The notes: generated from the letters alone by a model not told the origin. Shown: positions 26,871-38,883, counted from the stretch's first letter. The stretch is 64,000 nucleotides of DNA from Caballeronia sp. SL2Y3 (GCF_022879575.1 NZ_CP084260.1:434001-498000), one strand, 5' to 3'. Made by a program: numbers and translations.

Positions 26871-27190
26871 CCACGCTCCAGATCTGGCTCGCGATTCTCG
26901 GCATGGGTGTGGTGACCGCGGCGACGCGCGCATTCTTCCTGATCGGCGGCGAGCGCACCGTGCTGCCGCCGCGCGTGCAACGCGTGCTGCGCTACGCGCC
27001 GGCCGCCGCGCTGGCGGGCGTCGTCGTGCCCGACGTGCTCGAAACGTCCGCCGGCTTCTCGATCGCGTTCTCGAATCATGCGGTGTGGGCGTCGCTCGCC
27101 GGCCTCGCATATTACGTGTGGCGGCGCGGCATGATGGGCACCATCGCTGTCGGCATGATCGTTTTCACGCTGCTGCGCCTCGCCGCGTGA
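26867..27190 (+). CDS. azlD: AzlD family branched-chain amino acid transport subunit
   Basis: A 107-residue membrane protein with the AzlD pattern: WLAILGMGVVTAATRAFFLI, then VQRVLRYAPAAALAGVVVPDVLE, and two more membrane segments, ending LLRLAA. It is the small partner of AzlC. The ATG at 26867 overlaps the azlC stop. Confidence 0.9.
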   Translation: MTTLQIWLAILGMGVVTAATRAFFLIGGERTVLPPRVQRVLRYAPAAALAGVVVPDVLETSAGFSIAFSNHAVWASLAGLAYYVWRRGMMGTIAVGMIVFTLLRLAA

Positions 27191-27569
27191 GGCGCGCTGC
27201 ACGCCAAATACGCATCATCAAGAATCACCGGCTAATAGCGGGCGGGGTGATCGGTTAAAATGTCGGTCTTTCCTGTCGCATGGAGCGAGGTCGAAAGTGA
27301 GTCCGGCAGTCACCGCAACGGTTCCGAAGCTCGCCGCCTCCGGCTTGTCCGCTGCGTCCGTGTCTGCGCGCTTGGCGCGTATCTCTCTCCGCGTCTCACT
27401 CCACTCGACCCTCGGCACGTTCGCGCGGCATGCGCCGGCCGCTCGTTCCGCTCGCGTCTTTCTGTTCCCAGTTTCCGTTTTCAGTCCCCGCACCGAATTT
27501 GCAACGAACCGGCCGGCGTTCGTCCGGCCATCTTCGCCCGAACCGCTTTTCTGACTAACGTTGACTCCC
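27191..27569 (+). other. azlD-pgk intergenic region
   Basis: 379 bases with no recognised gene. An 85-codon GTG-started frame (27297-27554) has no signal, domain or ribosome site and looks like a chance frame. TAAAAT at 27256-27261 is a possible -10 for pgk but its -35 is poor. The region probably holds the pgk promoter and leader. Confidence 0.4.
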
Positions 27570-28760
<1,191 letters not shown>

Positions 28761-29105
28761 CGCCGGGTGACGGCCCGAGACAATCCGGCGAAAGCAGCAA
28801 GGAAGGGCGCGCACGCAGCCGGCGGCGCGCAAGCGGATGTCATCGACAACGGCAGTCAACCCGATGCCGCCGCCGTTGCGGCTGTCGTCATCGCTGACGC
28901 GGCTCTGAGTGAAGAGCCGCATGTGGAAGAACAGACGGCTGCTGTCGTCACCATCGGCGGCATGCCCGTTCATGCCGCGCAGCCCATCGATAAAGCGACG
29001 CCGGCACGAACCGGCGCGCGCGCGCAGCCAGTGAGCAACACGTCACTGCAAGCGCAACGTGCTCGCAGCCTGGTTACGGCCGTTCCCAAAGAGACGAGGA
29101 AAGAC
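28761..29105 (+). other. pgk-pyk gap, open in the pyk frame
   Basis: This 345-base gap stays open in the pyk reading frame from a GTG at 28767, giving 113 extra Ala/Thr-rich codons if used. GAGGAAAG immediately before the ATG at 29106 argues that pyk starts there. No terminator or separate gene was recognised. Confidence 0.5.
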
Positions 29106-30542
29106 ATGCATCGCGCCACCAAGATTGTCGCCACCATCGGTCCGGCGTCGAGTAATCCGGACATCCTGCTGCAGATGATGCAGGCCGGGCTCGACGTCGT
29201 TCGCTTCAACTTCTCGCACGGCACCGCCGACGATCATCGCCAGCGCGCCGAGTGGGTGCGCGAGGCGGCGCGGCAGGTCGGCCGCGAAGTCGCGATCATG
29301 GCGGACCTGCAAGGCCCGAAGATTCGCGTCGGCAAGTTCGAGAACGGCAAGACCATGCTGGTCGCGGGCAACACGTTCATCCTCGATGCGAACTGCGAGA
29401 TGGGCAACAACGACCGCGTCGGCCTCGACTACAAGGATCTGCCGCGCGATCTGCGTGCAGGCGACGTGCTTCTGCTCAACGACGGCCTGATCGTGCTCGA
29501 CGTGACGCGCGTGATCGGCGAGGAGATTCACACGACCGTGAAGGTCGGCGGCGAGCTGTCGAATAACAAGGGCATCAACCGGCAGGGCGGCGGGCTCACC
29601 GCGCCCGCGCTCACCGAGAAGGACATGGAGGACATCAAGACGGCGATGTCGCTCGGAGCGGATTTCGTCGCGGTGTCGTTCCCGAAGAACGCGACGGACA
29701 TGGAAATGGCGCGGCAACTGGCGAACATCGCCGGCGCGCCGTACGGCATCAAGCCGAAGATGATCGCGAAGATCGAGCGCGCCGAGGCCATTCCGGCGCT
29801 GCAAGGCATCCTCGACGCCTCCGACGGCATCATGGTCGCGCGCGGCGATCTGGCGGTCGAAGTGGGCAACGCGGCAGTGCCCGCGCTGCAAAAGCGCATG
29901 ATCCGCATGGCGCGCGAGTCGAACAAGCTCGTGATCACGGCCACGCAGATGATGGAATCGATGATCCACGCGCCCGTGCCGACGCGCGCCGAAGTGTCCG
30001 ACGTGGCGAACGCCGTGCTCGACGGCACCGACGCCGTCATGCTTTCCGCCGAAACGGCGGCGGGCAAGTATCCGGTGACGACCATCGAAACGATGGCCGC
30101 CGTGTGCATCGAAGCGGAGAAGTCCGAGGAATCGCAACTGGACCGCGATTTTCTCGACCGCACGTTCACGCGCATCGACCAGTCGATCGCGATGGGCGCC
30201 TTGTTTACCGCATTCCATCTGGGCGCGAAGGCCGTTGTCGCGCTGACGGAATCCGGCTCGACGGCGCTGTGGATGTCGCGTCACTGGACGCATGTGCCGA
30301 TCTTCGCGCTGACGCCGCGCGTGGGCAGCGAGCGGACGATGGCGCTGTATCGCAATGTCACGCCGCTGCATCTCGACACCAACATGGATCGCGATACGGC
30401 GCTGAATCAGGCGCTCGAAGTGGTCGTGTCCAAAGGCTATGCGGCGCGCGGCGACATGGTCGTGCTCACCGTCGGCGAGCCGATGGGACAGGCGGGCGGC
30501 ACGAACACGCTGAAGATCGTGCGCGTCGGCGACCATTTCTGA
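29106..30542 (+). CDS. pyk: Pyruvate kinase
   Basis: A 478-residue type-A pyruvate kinase (PEP + ADP to pyruvate + ATP). Signatures: [38 protein letters not shown], the catalytic [24 protein letters not shown] and [10 protein letters not shown] with the following [22 protein letters not shown]. The start at 29106 is set by GAGGAAAG and by the usual family N-terminus. It lies between pgk and fba. Confidence 0.97.
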   Translation: MHRATKIVATIGPASSNPDILLQMMQAGLDVVRFNFSHGTADDHRQRAEWVREAARQVGREVAIMADLQGPKIRVGKFENGKTMLVAGNTFILDANCEMGNNDRVGLDYKDLPRDLRAGDVLLLNDGLIVLDVTRVIGEEIHTTVKVGGELSNNKGINRQGGGLTAPALTEKDMEDIKTAMSLGADFVAVSFPKNATDMEMARQLANIAGAPYGIKPKMIAKIERAEAIPALQGILDASDGIMVARGDLAVEVGNAAVPALQKRMIRMARESNKLVITATQMMESMIHAPVPTRAEVSDVANAVLDGTDAVMLSAETAAGKYPVTTIETMAAVCIEAEKSEESQLDRDFLDRTFTRIDQSIAMGALFTAFHLGAKAVVALTESGSTALWMSRHWTHVPIFALTPRVGSERTMALYRNVTPLHLDTNMDRDTALNQALEVVVSKGYAARGDMVVLTVGEPMGQAGGTNTLKIVRVGDHF

Positions 30543-30694
30543 TCGGCGCGTTTCGACGTATGGCAAGGCGTTCGCGGTTCGGTCCGCGAACGCCGAATAG
30601 CGCGCCAAGGCCGGAAGCTGCTGAGAAGCTCGAAAGAAGCGAAGAGCAGAACCGTGCGCGCGAAGGATTTCGTTTCGCATCCTGGAGTTTCTCA

Positions 30695-31759
30695 ATGCCT
30701 CTCGTATCAATGCGTCAACTGCTGGATCACGCAGCCGAACACGGCTACGGTCTCCCGGCATTCAACGTGAACAATCTGGAACAGGTGCAGGCCATCATGT
30801 CGGCGGCGAACGAAGTCAACGCGCCGGTCATCATGCAGGCGTCGGCCGGCGCGCGGAAGTACGCGGGCGAAGCGTTTCTGCGGCATCTGATCGAAGCGGC
30901 CGTGGAGTCGTATCCGCACATTCCGGTCGTGATGCATCAGGATCACGGACAGTCGCCGGCCGTGTGCATGGCGGCGATCCGCTCCGGTTTCACGAGCGTG
31001 ATGATGGACGGCTCGCTCGAAGCGGACGGCAAGACCGTCGCGTCGTACGAGTACAACGTCGATGTGTCGCGCAAGGTGGTCGAGTTCTCGCATTCCATCG
31101 GCGTCACGGTCGAAGCCGAACTCGGCGTGCTGGGCTCCCTGGAAACCATGAAGGGCGACAAGGAAGACGGCCACGGCGCGGAAGGCACGATGACGCGCGA
31201 GCAGTTGCTGACCGACGTGGAGCAGGCCGCCGACTTCGTGAAGCTCACGCAGTGCGACGCGCTCGCCATTGCCATCGGCACGTCGCACGGCGCGTACAAG
31301 TTCTCGAAGAAGCCGACCGGCGATATCCTCGCGATCGACCGCATCAAGGAGATTCACCAGCGCATTCCGAACACGCATCTGGTGATGCACGGCTCGTCGT
31401 CGGTGCCGCAGGAGTTGCTGGCCGAAATCCGCGAGTTCGGCGGCGACATGAAGGAAACGTACGGCGTGCCGGTCGAGGAGATTCAGGAAGGCATCAAGCA
31501 CGGCGTGCGCAAGGTGAACATCGACACGGACTTGCGTCTCGCGATTACCGGCGCGATTCGCCGTTATCTGTTCGAAAATCCGTCGAAGTTCGATCCGCGC
31601 GACTATCTGAAGCCCGCGCGCGAGGCAGCGAAAGAAATCTGCCGTCAGCGGTACATGCAGTTCGGCTGCGAGGGCATGGCGGGCAAGATCAAGCCCGTCA
31701 CGCTCGACAAGATGGCCGAGAAGTACAAATCCGGCGAACTCGCGCAGATTGTCCGGTGA
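30695..31759 (+). CDS. fba: Class II fructose-bisphosphate aldolase
   Basis: A 354-residue zinc aldolase (fructose-1,6-bisphosphate to DHAP and GAP). Signatures: [25 protein letters not shown], the zinc/active-site [43 protein letters not shown] and [19 protein letters not shown] (30682-30687) precedes the ATG. Length matches the Calvin-type (CbbA) class II aldolases. It is followed by a short triple repeat and a terminator before purC. Confidence 0.97.
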   Translation: MPLVSMRQLLDHAAEHGYGLPAFNVNNLEQVQAIMSAANEVNAPVIMQASAGARKYAGEAFLRHLIEAAVESYPHIPVVMHQDHGQSPAVCMAAIRSGFTSVMMDGSLEADGKTVASYEYNVDVSRKVVEFSHSIGVTVEAELGVLGSLETMKGDKEDGHGAEGTMTREQLLTDVEQAADFVKLTQCDALAIAIGTSHGAYKFSKKPTGDILAIDRIKEIHQRIPNTHLVMHGSSSVPQELLAEIREFGGDMKETYGVPVEEIQEGIKHGVRKVNIDTDLRLAITGAIRRYLFENPSKFDPRDYLKPAREAAKEICRQRYMQFGCEGMAGKIKPVTLDKMAEKYKSGELAQIVR

Positions 31760-31763
31760 GCGG

Positions 31764-31796
31764 CGCAGGTCTCACGCAGGTCTCACGCAGGTCTCA
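31764..31796. repeat. Triple 11-bp tandem repeat after fba
   Basis: GCAGGTCTCAC occurs three times head to tail (31764, 31775, 31786; the last ends in A), starting 5 bases past the fba stop. It is probably slippage; no function was recognised. Confidence 0.75.
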
Positions 31797-31827
31797 ATCA
31801 AGCTCGCTTCATTTGTAAAGTAAAATC

Positions 31828-31863
31828 AACGGGTTCCGGCGACGGGACCCGTTCGCTTTTTTT
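31828..31863 (+). terminator. Intrinsic terminator between fba and purC
   Basis: Stem AACGGGTTCC/GGGACCCGTT (31828-31837 with 31844-31853, one G-T pair), loop GGCGAC, then CGC and seven T. It separates the glycolytic and purine groups. Confidence 0.88.
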
Positions 31864-31923
31864 CCATCGCCGCCGCGCCAGGCTCGCGGCGGCGATTCAC
31901 TTTTTTCGGCACCTTTTCGGTAC

Positions 31924-32820
31924 ATGACGATGTCCACGCTCTACGAATCCACGATCAAATCGCTGCCGCTGCTCGGCCGTGGCAAGGTCCGCGACAACTA
32001 CGCCGTCGGCAACGACAAGCTGCTGATCGTGACCACCGACCGCCTTTCCGCCTTCGACGTCGTGATGGGCGAGCCGATTCCGAACAAGGGCCGCGTGCTC
32101 AATCAGATGGCCGATTTCTGGTTCGACAAGCTCGGCCATATCGTGCCGAACCACAACACGGGCATCGATCCGGCATCGGTGGTCGCGCCGGACGAAGTCG
32201 AGCAGGTGAAGGGCCGCGCGGTCGTCGTGAAGCGCCTGGAACCGATTCTCGTCGAAGCAGTGGTGCGCGGCTATCTCGCGGGCAGCGGCTGGAAAGACTA
32301 TCAGGCGACGGGCGCCGTTTGCGGCGTGCAACTGCCGCCGGGCCTGCAAAACGCCGAGAAGCTGCCCGAGCCGATCTTCACGCCGGCGGCGAAGGCCGAG
32401 ATGGGCCATCACGACGAGAACATCACTTACGACGAGATGGAGCGCCGCATCGGCACGGAACTGTCGGCGACCATCAAGCGCATCTCCATTCAGCTCTACA
32501 AGGAAGCGGCCGAATACGCGGCCACGCGCGGCATCATCATCGCGGATACGAAGTTCGAGTTCGGCCTCGACAACAAGGGCGAACTGTTCCTCATGGACGA
32601 AGTGCTCACCGCCGATTCGTCGCGCTTCTGGCCGGCGGACGGCTACACGGTGGGCACGAATCCGCCGTCGTTCGACAAGCAGTTCGTGCGTGACTGGCTC
32701 GAAACGCAGCCGTGGAAGAAGGAACCGCCCGCGCCGAAGCTGCCGGAAGACGTGATCGCGAAGACGTCGGAGAAGTATCAGGAAGCGCTGCAACGCATCA
32801 CGGGCAAGACGCTGTCGTAA
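31924..32820 (+). CDS. purC: SAICAR synthase
   Basis: A 298-residue enzyme (phosphoribosylaminoimidazole-succinocarboxamide synthase) ligating aspartate to CAIR in purine synthesis. Signatures: [70 protein letters not shown] and [14 protein letters not shown]. It may start at 31924 or at the ATG two codons later. It is first in the purC-purE-purK run. Confidence 0.97.
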   Translation: MTMSTLYESTIKSLPLLGRGKVRDNYAVGNDKLLIVTTDRLSAFDVVMGEPIPNKGRVLNQMADFWFDKLGHIVPNHNTGIDPASVVAPDEVEQVKGRAVVVKRLEPILVEAVVRGYLAGSGWKDYQATGAVCGVQLPPGLQNAEKLPEPIFTPAAKAEMGHHDENITYDEMERRIGTELSATIKRISIQLYKEAAEYAATRGIIIADTKFEFGLDNKGELFLMDEVLTADSSRFWPADGYTVGTNPPSFDKQFVRDWLETQPWKKEPPAPKLPEDVIAKTSEKYQEALQRITGKTLS

Positions 32821-32881
32821 TGTCGGCACGCGCGCCGTGGCACCGACACCGGCACGGCGCGCTCGGATCGAGGGAAAAGCA

Positions 32882-33403
32882 ATGAGCGAAGTACAGACCG
32901 GAGCGCATGCGCACGACGCGCCGCTCGTCGGCGTGTTGATGGGCTCCAGTTCCGACTGGGACGTGATGAAGAACGCGGTCGCGATGCTGCAGGAGTTCGG
33001 CGTGCCATACGAGGCGAGGGTCGTCTCCGCGCACCGCATGCCGGACGAGATGTTCGCGTACGCGGAAAACGCGCGGCAACGCGGCCTGCGCGCGATCATC
33101 GCGGGCGCGGGCGGCGCGGCGCATTTGCCGGGCATGCTCGCTGCGAAGACGACGGTGCCCGTGCTCGGCGTGCCGGTGGCGAGCAAGTATCTGAAGGGCG
33201 TCGATTCGCTGCATTCGATCGTGCAGATGCCCAAAGGCGTGCCCGTCGCGACGTTTGCAATCGGCGAGGCCGGCGCGGCGAACGCGGCGCTCTTCGCGGT
33301 ATCCATTTTGAGCGTGACGGATGCCCGCTATGCCGAGGCGCTCGCCGCGTTTCGCGTGAAGCAGAATCAGGCCGCGCACGACATGACGCTGCCGCCGCTC
33401 TGA
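32882..33403 (+). CDS. purE: N5-carboxyaminoimidazole ribonucleotide mutase
   Basis: A 173-residue class I PurE converting N5-CAIR to CAIR. Signatures: [29 protein letters not shown] (catalytic His), [28 protein letters not shown] and [29 protein letters not shown] supports the ATG at 32882. It is followed by purK, as expected for the two-enzyme route. Confidence 0.97.
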   Translation: MSEVQTGAHAHDAPLVGVLMGSSSDWDVMKNAVAMLQEFGVPYEARVVSAHRMPDEMFAYAENARQRGLRAIIAGAGGAAHLPGMLAAKTTVPVLGVPVASKYLKGVDSLHSIVQMPKGVPVATFAIGEAGAANAALFAVSILSVTDARYAEALAAFRVKQNQAAHDMTLPPL

Positions 33404-33479
33404 GCGTTCCGTTGACCGAGCCGCGCGCGGCGCGCGGCGTCGGCGAAACTCCCCATACAGGTTATCGGCCAGCCCCACG

Positions 33480-34676
33480 ATGAACCCACACAACTCCCCG
33501 AATTCCCCCATTCTGCCGGGCGCGTGGCTCGGCATGGTCGGCGGCGGCCAGCTCGGCCGCATGTTCTGCTTCGCGGCGCAATCCATGGGCTATCGCGTGG
33601 CCGTGCTCGATCCGGACGAAACGAGTCCGGCAGGCGCGGTCGCGGATCGCCATATCCGCGCCGCCTACGACGACGAAACCGCGCTCACCGAGCTTGGCCG
33701 GCTGTGCGCGGCGGTATCGACCGAATTCGAGAACGTGCCGTCCACGAGCCTCGATTTTCTGGCGTCGCTCACGTTCGTGAGTCCGGCGGCGAGTTGCGTC
33801 GCGATTGCGCAGGATCGCGTCGCCGAGAAGCGTTTCATCGCCGGGGCCGGCGTGCCGGTCGCGCCGCACGTGGTGATCGAATCGCCGGAAGCACTCGCCG
33901 CGCTGTCCGACGATGAAATCGCCGCCGTGCTGCCGGGCATTCTCAAGACCGCGCGCCTCGGTTACGACGGCAAAGGCCAGGTCAGCGTGCGCAACGTGGA
34001 AGAAGTGCGCACGGCGTACGGCTCGTTGTCGGGCGTGCCGTGCGTACTGGAAAAGCGCATGCCGCTCAAATACGAAGTGTCGGTGCTGATCGCGCGCAGC
34101 GGCGACGGCAAGTCCGCCGTGTTTCCGCTCGCGCAGAACACGCATGTGAACGGCATTCTCGCGAAGACCGTGGTGCCCGCGCCGGACGCGTCGGACGCGC
34201 TCGTCGCGCAGGCGCAGGACGCCGCGCTCACCATCGCCGCGAAGCTCGGCTACGTGGGCGTGCTGTGCGTCGAATTTTTCGTGCTGGAAGACGGCTCGCT
34301 GATCGCGAATGAAATGGCGCCGCGTCCGCACAATTCCGGCCATTACACGGTCGATGCCTGCGCCACGAGCCAGTTCGAGCAGCAGGTCCGCGCGATGACC
34401 GGCATGCCGCTCGGCGACACGCGCCAGCATTCGCCGGCCGCCATGCTGAACCTGCTCGGCGATATCTGGTTCGAAGGGGGCCAGGCCGACAAGCCGCGCC
34501 CGCCCGCCTGGCCCGAAGTCGTCGCCATGCCGGCGGCGCGGCTGCATCTCTACGGCAAGGAGGAAGCGCGTCCCGGCCGCAAGATGGGGCACATCAACTT
34601 CACGGCGGCGACGCTCGAGGAAGCGCGCACGGCGGCGCGCGACTGCGCGCGCATGCTGCATATCGCGCTCGACTGA
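33480..34676 (+). CDS. purK: N5-carboxyaminoimidazole ribonucleotide synthase
   Basis: A 398-residue ATP-grasp enzyme making N5-CAIR from AIR, bicarbonate and ATP. Signatures: [92 protein letters not shown]. It lies 76 bases after purE. Length is normal. Confidence 0.97.
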   Translation: MNPHNSPNSPILPGAWLGMVGGGQLGRMFCFAAQSMGYRVAVLDPDETSPAGAVADRHIRAAYDDETALTELGRLCAAVSTEFENVPSTSLDFLASLTFVSPAASCVAIAQDRVAEKRFIAGAGVPVAPHVVIESPEALAALSDDEIAAVLPGILKTARLGYDGKGQVSVRNVEEVRTAYGSLSGVPCVLEKRMPLKYEVSVLIARSGDGKSAVFPLAQNTHVNGILAKTVVPAPDASDALVAQAQDAALTIAAKLGYVGVLCVEFFVLEDGSLIANEMAPRPHNSGHYTVDACATSQFEQQVRAMTGMPLGDTRQHSPAAMLNLLGDIWFEGGQADKPRPPAWPEVVAMPAARLHLYGKEEARPGRKMGHINFTAATLEEARTAARDCARMLHIALD

Positions 34677-34696
34677 ACTTTCAGGCAGTAGCTGCA

Positions 34697-35728
34697 ATGA
34701 CCATCATTCTCCCGAGCGCCGCGCAGATCGACGAAGCCGCGGCCCTGCTCGACGCGGGCGAACTCGTCGCGTTTCCGACCGAAACGGTGTACGGCCTCGG
34801 CGCCGATGCCGAGAACCCGGCGGCGATCGCGCGAATCTATGCCGCGAAGGGCCGGCCGGCGAATCATCCGGTGATCGTGCATCTCGCGCCAGAGGCCGAT
34901 CCCGGCTATTGGGTGCGCGAGTTGCCGCACGATGCGCAGAAGCTCATCGACGCGTTTTGGCCCGGTCCGCTGACCCTGATCCTGAAGCGTGCCGCGCATA
35001 TTCCGGCGGCCGTGAGCGGCGGGCAGGACTCGGTCGGGATTCGCTGTCCTTCGCATCCGGTGGCGCAGCAGCTTTTGTCGGCGTTTCATGCGCGGCGTCA
35101 AGGAACGGGCAAGCAAGCGGGCGTGGCCGGGCCTTCGGCGAACCGTTTCGGGCACGTCAGCCCGACCACGGCGCAACACGTGCGCGACGAGTTCGGCAGC
35201 GCGGTGCATGTGCTCGATGGCGGCGCGGCGGATGTCGGCATAGAATCGACCATTCTGGATTTGTCGCGCGGCTTTCCGGCGTTGCTGCGGCCGGGGCATG
35301 TGAGCCCGCAGGCCATTGCCGACGTGATCGGCACCGCGCCGCGTCTGCCCGATGGCGGCGATGCGACCGCGCCCCGCGCGTCGGGCACGCTCAAGGCGCA
35401 CTACGCGCCGCGCACGCCGCTGGCGCTATTGCCGTTCGCGGCTATCGAGCCGTTGCTCGCGGCCTTCGATCGCGCGAGTGGCGGGGCGCTTGCGTTGGTC
35501 GCGCGGCCGTCGAGCGCGGGCGAGTGGGCGCACGCGCCGCATGTGCATTTTGTCGCCGCGCCCGAAGATCCACAGAGCTATGCGCGCGAGCTTTATGGCT
35601 TGCTGCGGGCGTTGGACCGCGCGAATGTCGAGCGCATCTTGATCGAAAAGCTGCCAGAAACGGTGGAATGGATCGCGGTGAATGACCGCTTGGGGAGAGC
35701 GGCTGCGGCGTTCGAGGAGCAGGAGTAG
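34697..35728 (+). CDS. tsaC: L-threonylcarbamoyladenylate synthase (Sua5 type)
   Basis: A 343-residue long-form (Sua5) enzyme making threonylcarbamoyl-AMP for the t6A37 tRNA modification. The YrdC domain (about 1-205) has ELVAFPTETVYGLGADA, AAKGRPANHPVIVHL, FWPGPLTLIL, GIRCPSHPVA and AGPSANRFGHVSPT; a C-terminal Sua5 domain follows the linker ASGTLKAHYAP. It lies 20 bases after purK and probably belongs to the same transcript. AT-richer sequence begins just after it. Confidence 0.95.
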   Translation: MTIILPSAAQIDEAAALLDAGELVAFPTETVYGLGADAENPAAIARIYAAKGRPANHPVIVHLAPEADPGYWVRELPHDAQKLIDAFWPGPLTLILKRAAHIPAAVSGGQDSVGIRCPSHPVAQQLLSAFHARRQGTGKQAGVAGPSANRFGHVSPTTAQHVRDEFGSAVHVLDGGAADVGIESTILDLSRGFPALLRPGHVSPQAIADVIGTAPRLPDGGDATAPRASGTLKAHYAPRTPLALLPFAAIEPLLAAFDRASGGALALVARPSSAGEWAHAPHVHFVAAPEDPQSYARELYGLLRALDRANVERILIEKLPETVEWIAVNDRLGRAAAAFEEQE

Positions 35729-36076
35729 CCGGCGTCTCGAACAACTCTTGCCGATATGAATCTCCAATAATGTCGGCCGACGATTTCTTCGTTGCTTGGT
35801 TTCGGATTTTTCGTATGGTCGGTTGCACTGACGTAAAGTATTAAGTCGTTCGCCCGAATCATTGAGACGGATTCTCCAACAAACGCAATGATGCGTAAAA
35901 ACCCGCGTCTGTGTTAATCAATTCCAGGCGTCGCGCGTTAGAATTCCGCATTCCTAACAAAACCGAATCCTTCGGCTTATCGCCTGCTGCCGCAACACTT
36001 GCGGCGGATGAGGCCGTGCACCGGCGTTACTCGCTCCCTCGTTAAACGTTACTTCCATTCGAATCAAGGATTCTCG
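35729..36076 (+). other. AT-richer intergenic region before the methyltransferase gene
   Basis: 348 bases, clearly poorer in GC than the flanking core genes by eye, with no recognised gene, RNA or terminator. It marks the left edge of an accessory-looking segment and probably contains the promoter for the methyltransferase. Confidence 0.5.
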
Positions 36077-36886
36077 ATGAACCCTGCCGACTCGTTTCTG
36101 GACTCTCCCGACTTCATCAAAATGAGCGCCGAAGTCGTAGAAGCGCGACGTATGTATAACGGGCGTCGACTTTGGCGGGCGACGAACGGAGTCGTTCAAC
36201 ACGGCCTTCTGAAAGGCTATTTCCTCGGGGAACGGGCCACGTGGCGCTACGAAGATACGGGAACGAAACTGGTCGGACTCTACGAACTCGAAGTATGCGA
36301 ACTTATTCGCAGCATCCATCGCGGGCGCAGCACGCTCATTGATCTCGGCGCGGCCGACGGATTCTACGCAATAGGATTAGTTTGCACGGGCGTTTTCGGA
36401 CGCTCGATATGCTACGAGATCGACGAAGCCAGCCGCGACAACTTGAGAAGTCTCGCAATTGAACGGGGCGTCGAACACCGGGTGACCATTTTGGGCGCAG
36501 CGACGCCGACATTTGCGGAAGAACTCGCTGCTCAGGGCGTCGATTTCGAAGACTCGGTCGTGCTTTGCGATATCGAAGGACATGAATTCGACACGCTCAC
36601 GCGGGACTGCCTCCGCACGCTGAGGCATGCGCACGTCATCGTCGAAATTCATGACTTCATGATTGTCGGCCCAGACCGGGAGAAATGGCTGCCGAATCTG
36701 ATCGCCCGCGCGAGCGAATACTTCATTGTCACGGAGATAAAAGTCGGCGCTCGCGACTTATCGCAGATTCCCTTGATAGCCGACCACTGGACCGACTCCG
36801 ACCGTTGGCTTCTTTGCTCAGAAGGCCGGGCGAAGCCGATGACCTGGCTTCACTTCGCGCCGAAGTCAGATTCCGGAACGATATAA
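36077..36886 (+). CDS. FkbM-like class I SAM-dependent methyltransferase (orphan)
   Basis: A 269-residue protein of unknown target. SAM motif I is STLIDLGAADGFYAIGLV (residues 85-102), followed by an acidic post-motif (YEIDEAS) and CDIEGHEFDTL, which resembles the vD-EG-E-dvL block of FkbM methyltransferases. There is no signal peptide, so it acts in the cytoplasm. AAGGA (36066-36070) six bases before ATG 36077 fixes the start. Codons use more A/T at third positions than the neighbours, suggesting acquisition. It lies upstream of the trimeric adhesin; a role in glycan or nonribosomal product methylation is possible but unproven. Confidence 0.72.
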   Translation: MNPADSFLDSPDFIKMSAEVVEARRMYNGRRLWRATNGVVQHGLLKGYFLGERATWRYEDTGTKLVGLYELEVCELIRSIHRGRSTLIDLGAADGFYAIGLVCTGVFGRSICYEIDEASRDNLRSLAIERGVEHRVTILGAATPTFAEELAAQGVDFEDSVVLCDIEGHEFDTLTRDCLRTLRHAHVIVEIHDFMIVGPDREKWLPNLIARASEYFIVTEIKVGARDLSQIPLIADHWTDSDRWLLCSEGRAKPMTWLHFAPKSDSGTI

Positions 36887-37002
36887 CCGCATCATCTTTT
36901 TCACACGAATTTTTACGCTGCAATCGGACACCTTGGCCGGAAGCCGACATGCAGTGAAAGGAGGCGGGTTCAACGCGCTATCTATTATAAGGAATCCTTG
37001 AC

Positions 37003-38724
37003 ATGTATAAAACGAATTTCCGACTCAAACCGATTATCGCCGCTGTCGTCGCCAGTCTCGCGGGCCTCGCGATGAACTCAGCGTCCGGACAAGCCATCGT
37101 CCTCGGCACCGGAACGACGTCGGCGAGCACAGGTGTTCTGATCGGGAACAACGGGGCGCATAGCAACATCGAGGAAAGCGTGGTCGTCGGCGATGGCGCA
37201 GTCGTAAACGGCGGAAACCAGTCACCCGATCAAGCCTCCGTGGCGATCGGTTCCGGCGCGCAAGCGCAACAGAACGGCGTGGTGATCGGCCGTAACGCGA
37301 TTGCGACCAACAACCAGGCCACCGCGATTGGCGACAACGCCAACGCGGGCTATCGCGCCGTGGCTTTCGGCATCGATTCGTCCGCGGCGGACGCTGCCGT
37401 GGCGGCCGGTGCAGGCAGCATCGCTTCGAACGCCGCCGTTGCAATAGGGCGCAACGCGAACGGAAGCGGAAGCAGTGCCGTGGCGATTGGCAGCAATGCG
37501 GTGGGGCAAGGCGCGACGTCGGTGGCGCTCGGCAACAGTACGACATCCGCGGGTCAAAACTCGGTGGCCATCGGCAACTATGCGTATGCGAAAGGCGATA
37601 ACTCCGTGGTGCTTGGCGCGAGCAGTTATGACGGCGGCCAAAGCAATGTCGTAAGTGTGGGCAGTGTCGGTTCGGAACGACGCATCATCAACGTGTCGGC
37701 CGGCACGCAAGGCACGGACGCAGTGAACCTCAATCAGCTTCGGCTAGTGGCCAACGGCACGGCGTCGGCGCTAGGCGGCGGCGCTTTCGCGCTGCCCGAT
37801 GGAAGCATTGTCGTGCCGTCGTACGTCGTCAACGGCGTGACGTATCACGATGTCGGCAGCGCGCTGGGCGGCGTGGACAGTTCTCTCACGAACATCAACA
37901 CGACCATCGCGAACATCGTGAACAATTCGAACCCCACGAACGGCGCAACCGATCCGGGCGCGCTGCGATACGACGCGAAGAGCGATTCGTCACCGGATTT
38001 CGGCAACGTGACCCTCGCCGGTGCGAACGGCACGGCGATTCACAACCTCGCCGCCGGCTCGTCCGACATGGATGCCGTGAATGTCGGCCAGCTCAACTCC
38101 GCGATGTCCGTCATCACCAATAAAATCGCGAACATATCGGTCGGAGGCGGCTCGAATCCGCTGTTTGCGGCTGACGGCAATGCATCGACCGAAGCGGCCG
38201 TCGCAAGCGGCGCGCAATCGACGGCAATGGGCGCGAACGCAAAAGCAACCGCCGATGGCGCGGTTGCAATCGGGGCGAACTCGCTTGCCGATCGCGCGAA
38301 TACGGTGTCGGTCGGCTCGGCGGGCAATGAGCGGCAGGTCGTCAACGTCGCCGCCGGGACGCAGGGCACCGATGCCGTCAATGTCAATCAACTGAACGGC
38401 GCGGTGCAGCAAGCCAACGGCTATACGGACAGAGCGGTGTCCAGTGCCAACGCGTACACGGACAGGGCGGTTTCGGCTGGCGTTCAACAGTCGAAGAACT
38501 ACACCGACAAAGCCGTGGCCGCGGTCCTCGCCATGCCGAGCATTCCCATGCTCCAGGCCGGCGATAAATGGGTCGGCACCAGCATGGGCGCTTACGGCAG
38601 CCGTATCGGAATCGGCGTTGCGGCGGCGTATCAGGCGTCTGCGAATCTGAACGTTGGAATGGCCGTTTCCACGACCGATAGCGGGTCGGCGGGCATCAAA
38701 GCGCAAGTCGGATACCGCTGGTAA
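37003..38724 (+). CDS. Trimeric autotransporter adhesin (YadA-like)
   Basis: A 573-residue surface adhesin. Signal peptide about 1-29. The head carries many 14-residue SVAIG-x-x-A repeats (about 60-210). HIM/neck motifs GTQGTDAVNLNQL (about 237-249) and its twin GTQGTDAVNVNQL (about 453-465) flank connectors and a second short SxAMGxxA head. A coiled stalk (YTDRAVSSANAYTDRAV) leads to the YadA anchor, ending KWVGTSMGAYGSRIGIG...VGYRW; the terminal aromatic residue fits Bam recognition. AAGGAA precedes the ATG. All parts are present, so it is probably functional. It is the largest gene in the accessory-looking segment. Confidence 0.93.
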   Translation: MYKTNFRLKPIIAAVVASLAGLAMNSASGQAIVLGTGTTSASTGVLIGNNGAHSNIEESVVVGDGAVVNGGNQSPDQASVAIGSGAQAQQNGVVIGRNAIATNNQATAIGDNANAGYRAVAFGIDSSAADAAVAAGAGSIASNAAVAIGRNANGSGSSAVAIGSNAVGQGATSVALGNSTTSAGQNSVAIGNYAYAKGDNSVVLGASSYDGGQSNVVSVGSVGSERRIINVSAGTQGTDAVNLNQLRLVANGTASALGGGAFALPDGSIVVPSYVVNGVTYHDVGSALGGVDSSLTNINTTIANIVNNSNPTNGATDPGALRYDAKSDSSPDFGNVTLAGANGTAIHNLAAGSSDMDAVNVGQLNSAMSVITNKIANISVGGGSNPLFAADGNASTEAAVASGAQSTAMGANAKATADGAVAIGANSLADRANTVSVGSAGNERQVVNVAAGTQGTDAVNVNQLNGAVQQANGYTDRAVSSANAYTDRAVSAGVQQSKNYTDKAVAAVLAMPSIPMLQAGDKWVGTSMGAYGSRIGIGVAAAYQASANLNVGMAVSTTDSGSAGIKAQVGYRW

Positions 38725-38883
38725 TCGGCATGCACTGCGGGCGGCGCATGTTTCCGCGCAAATAGTTAGTAATGCTGACGGATGGCAACGAATCGGGCTC
38801 GTCGCGGAATCGTGCTCGCCGGGCGAAATTGCGACGTTGAAGAACTGAGCGCGCGCGTCGAAGTTCTGAGCGCATCAGAAACA

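Noticed and set aside
27297..27554. 85-codon GTG-started frame ahead of pgk
   Set aside because: No ribosome site, signal or domain; more likely the pgk leader.
36983..36988. TATTAT as a -10 element for the trimeric adhesin gene
   Set aside because: Only about 14 bases before the start codon, leaving no room for a leader with the visible ribosome site.
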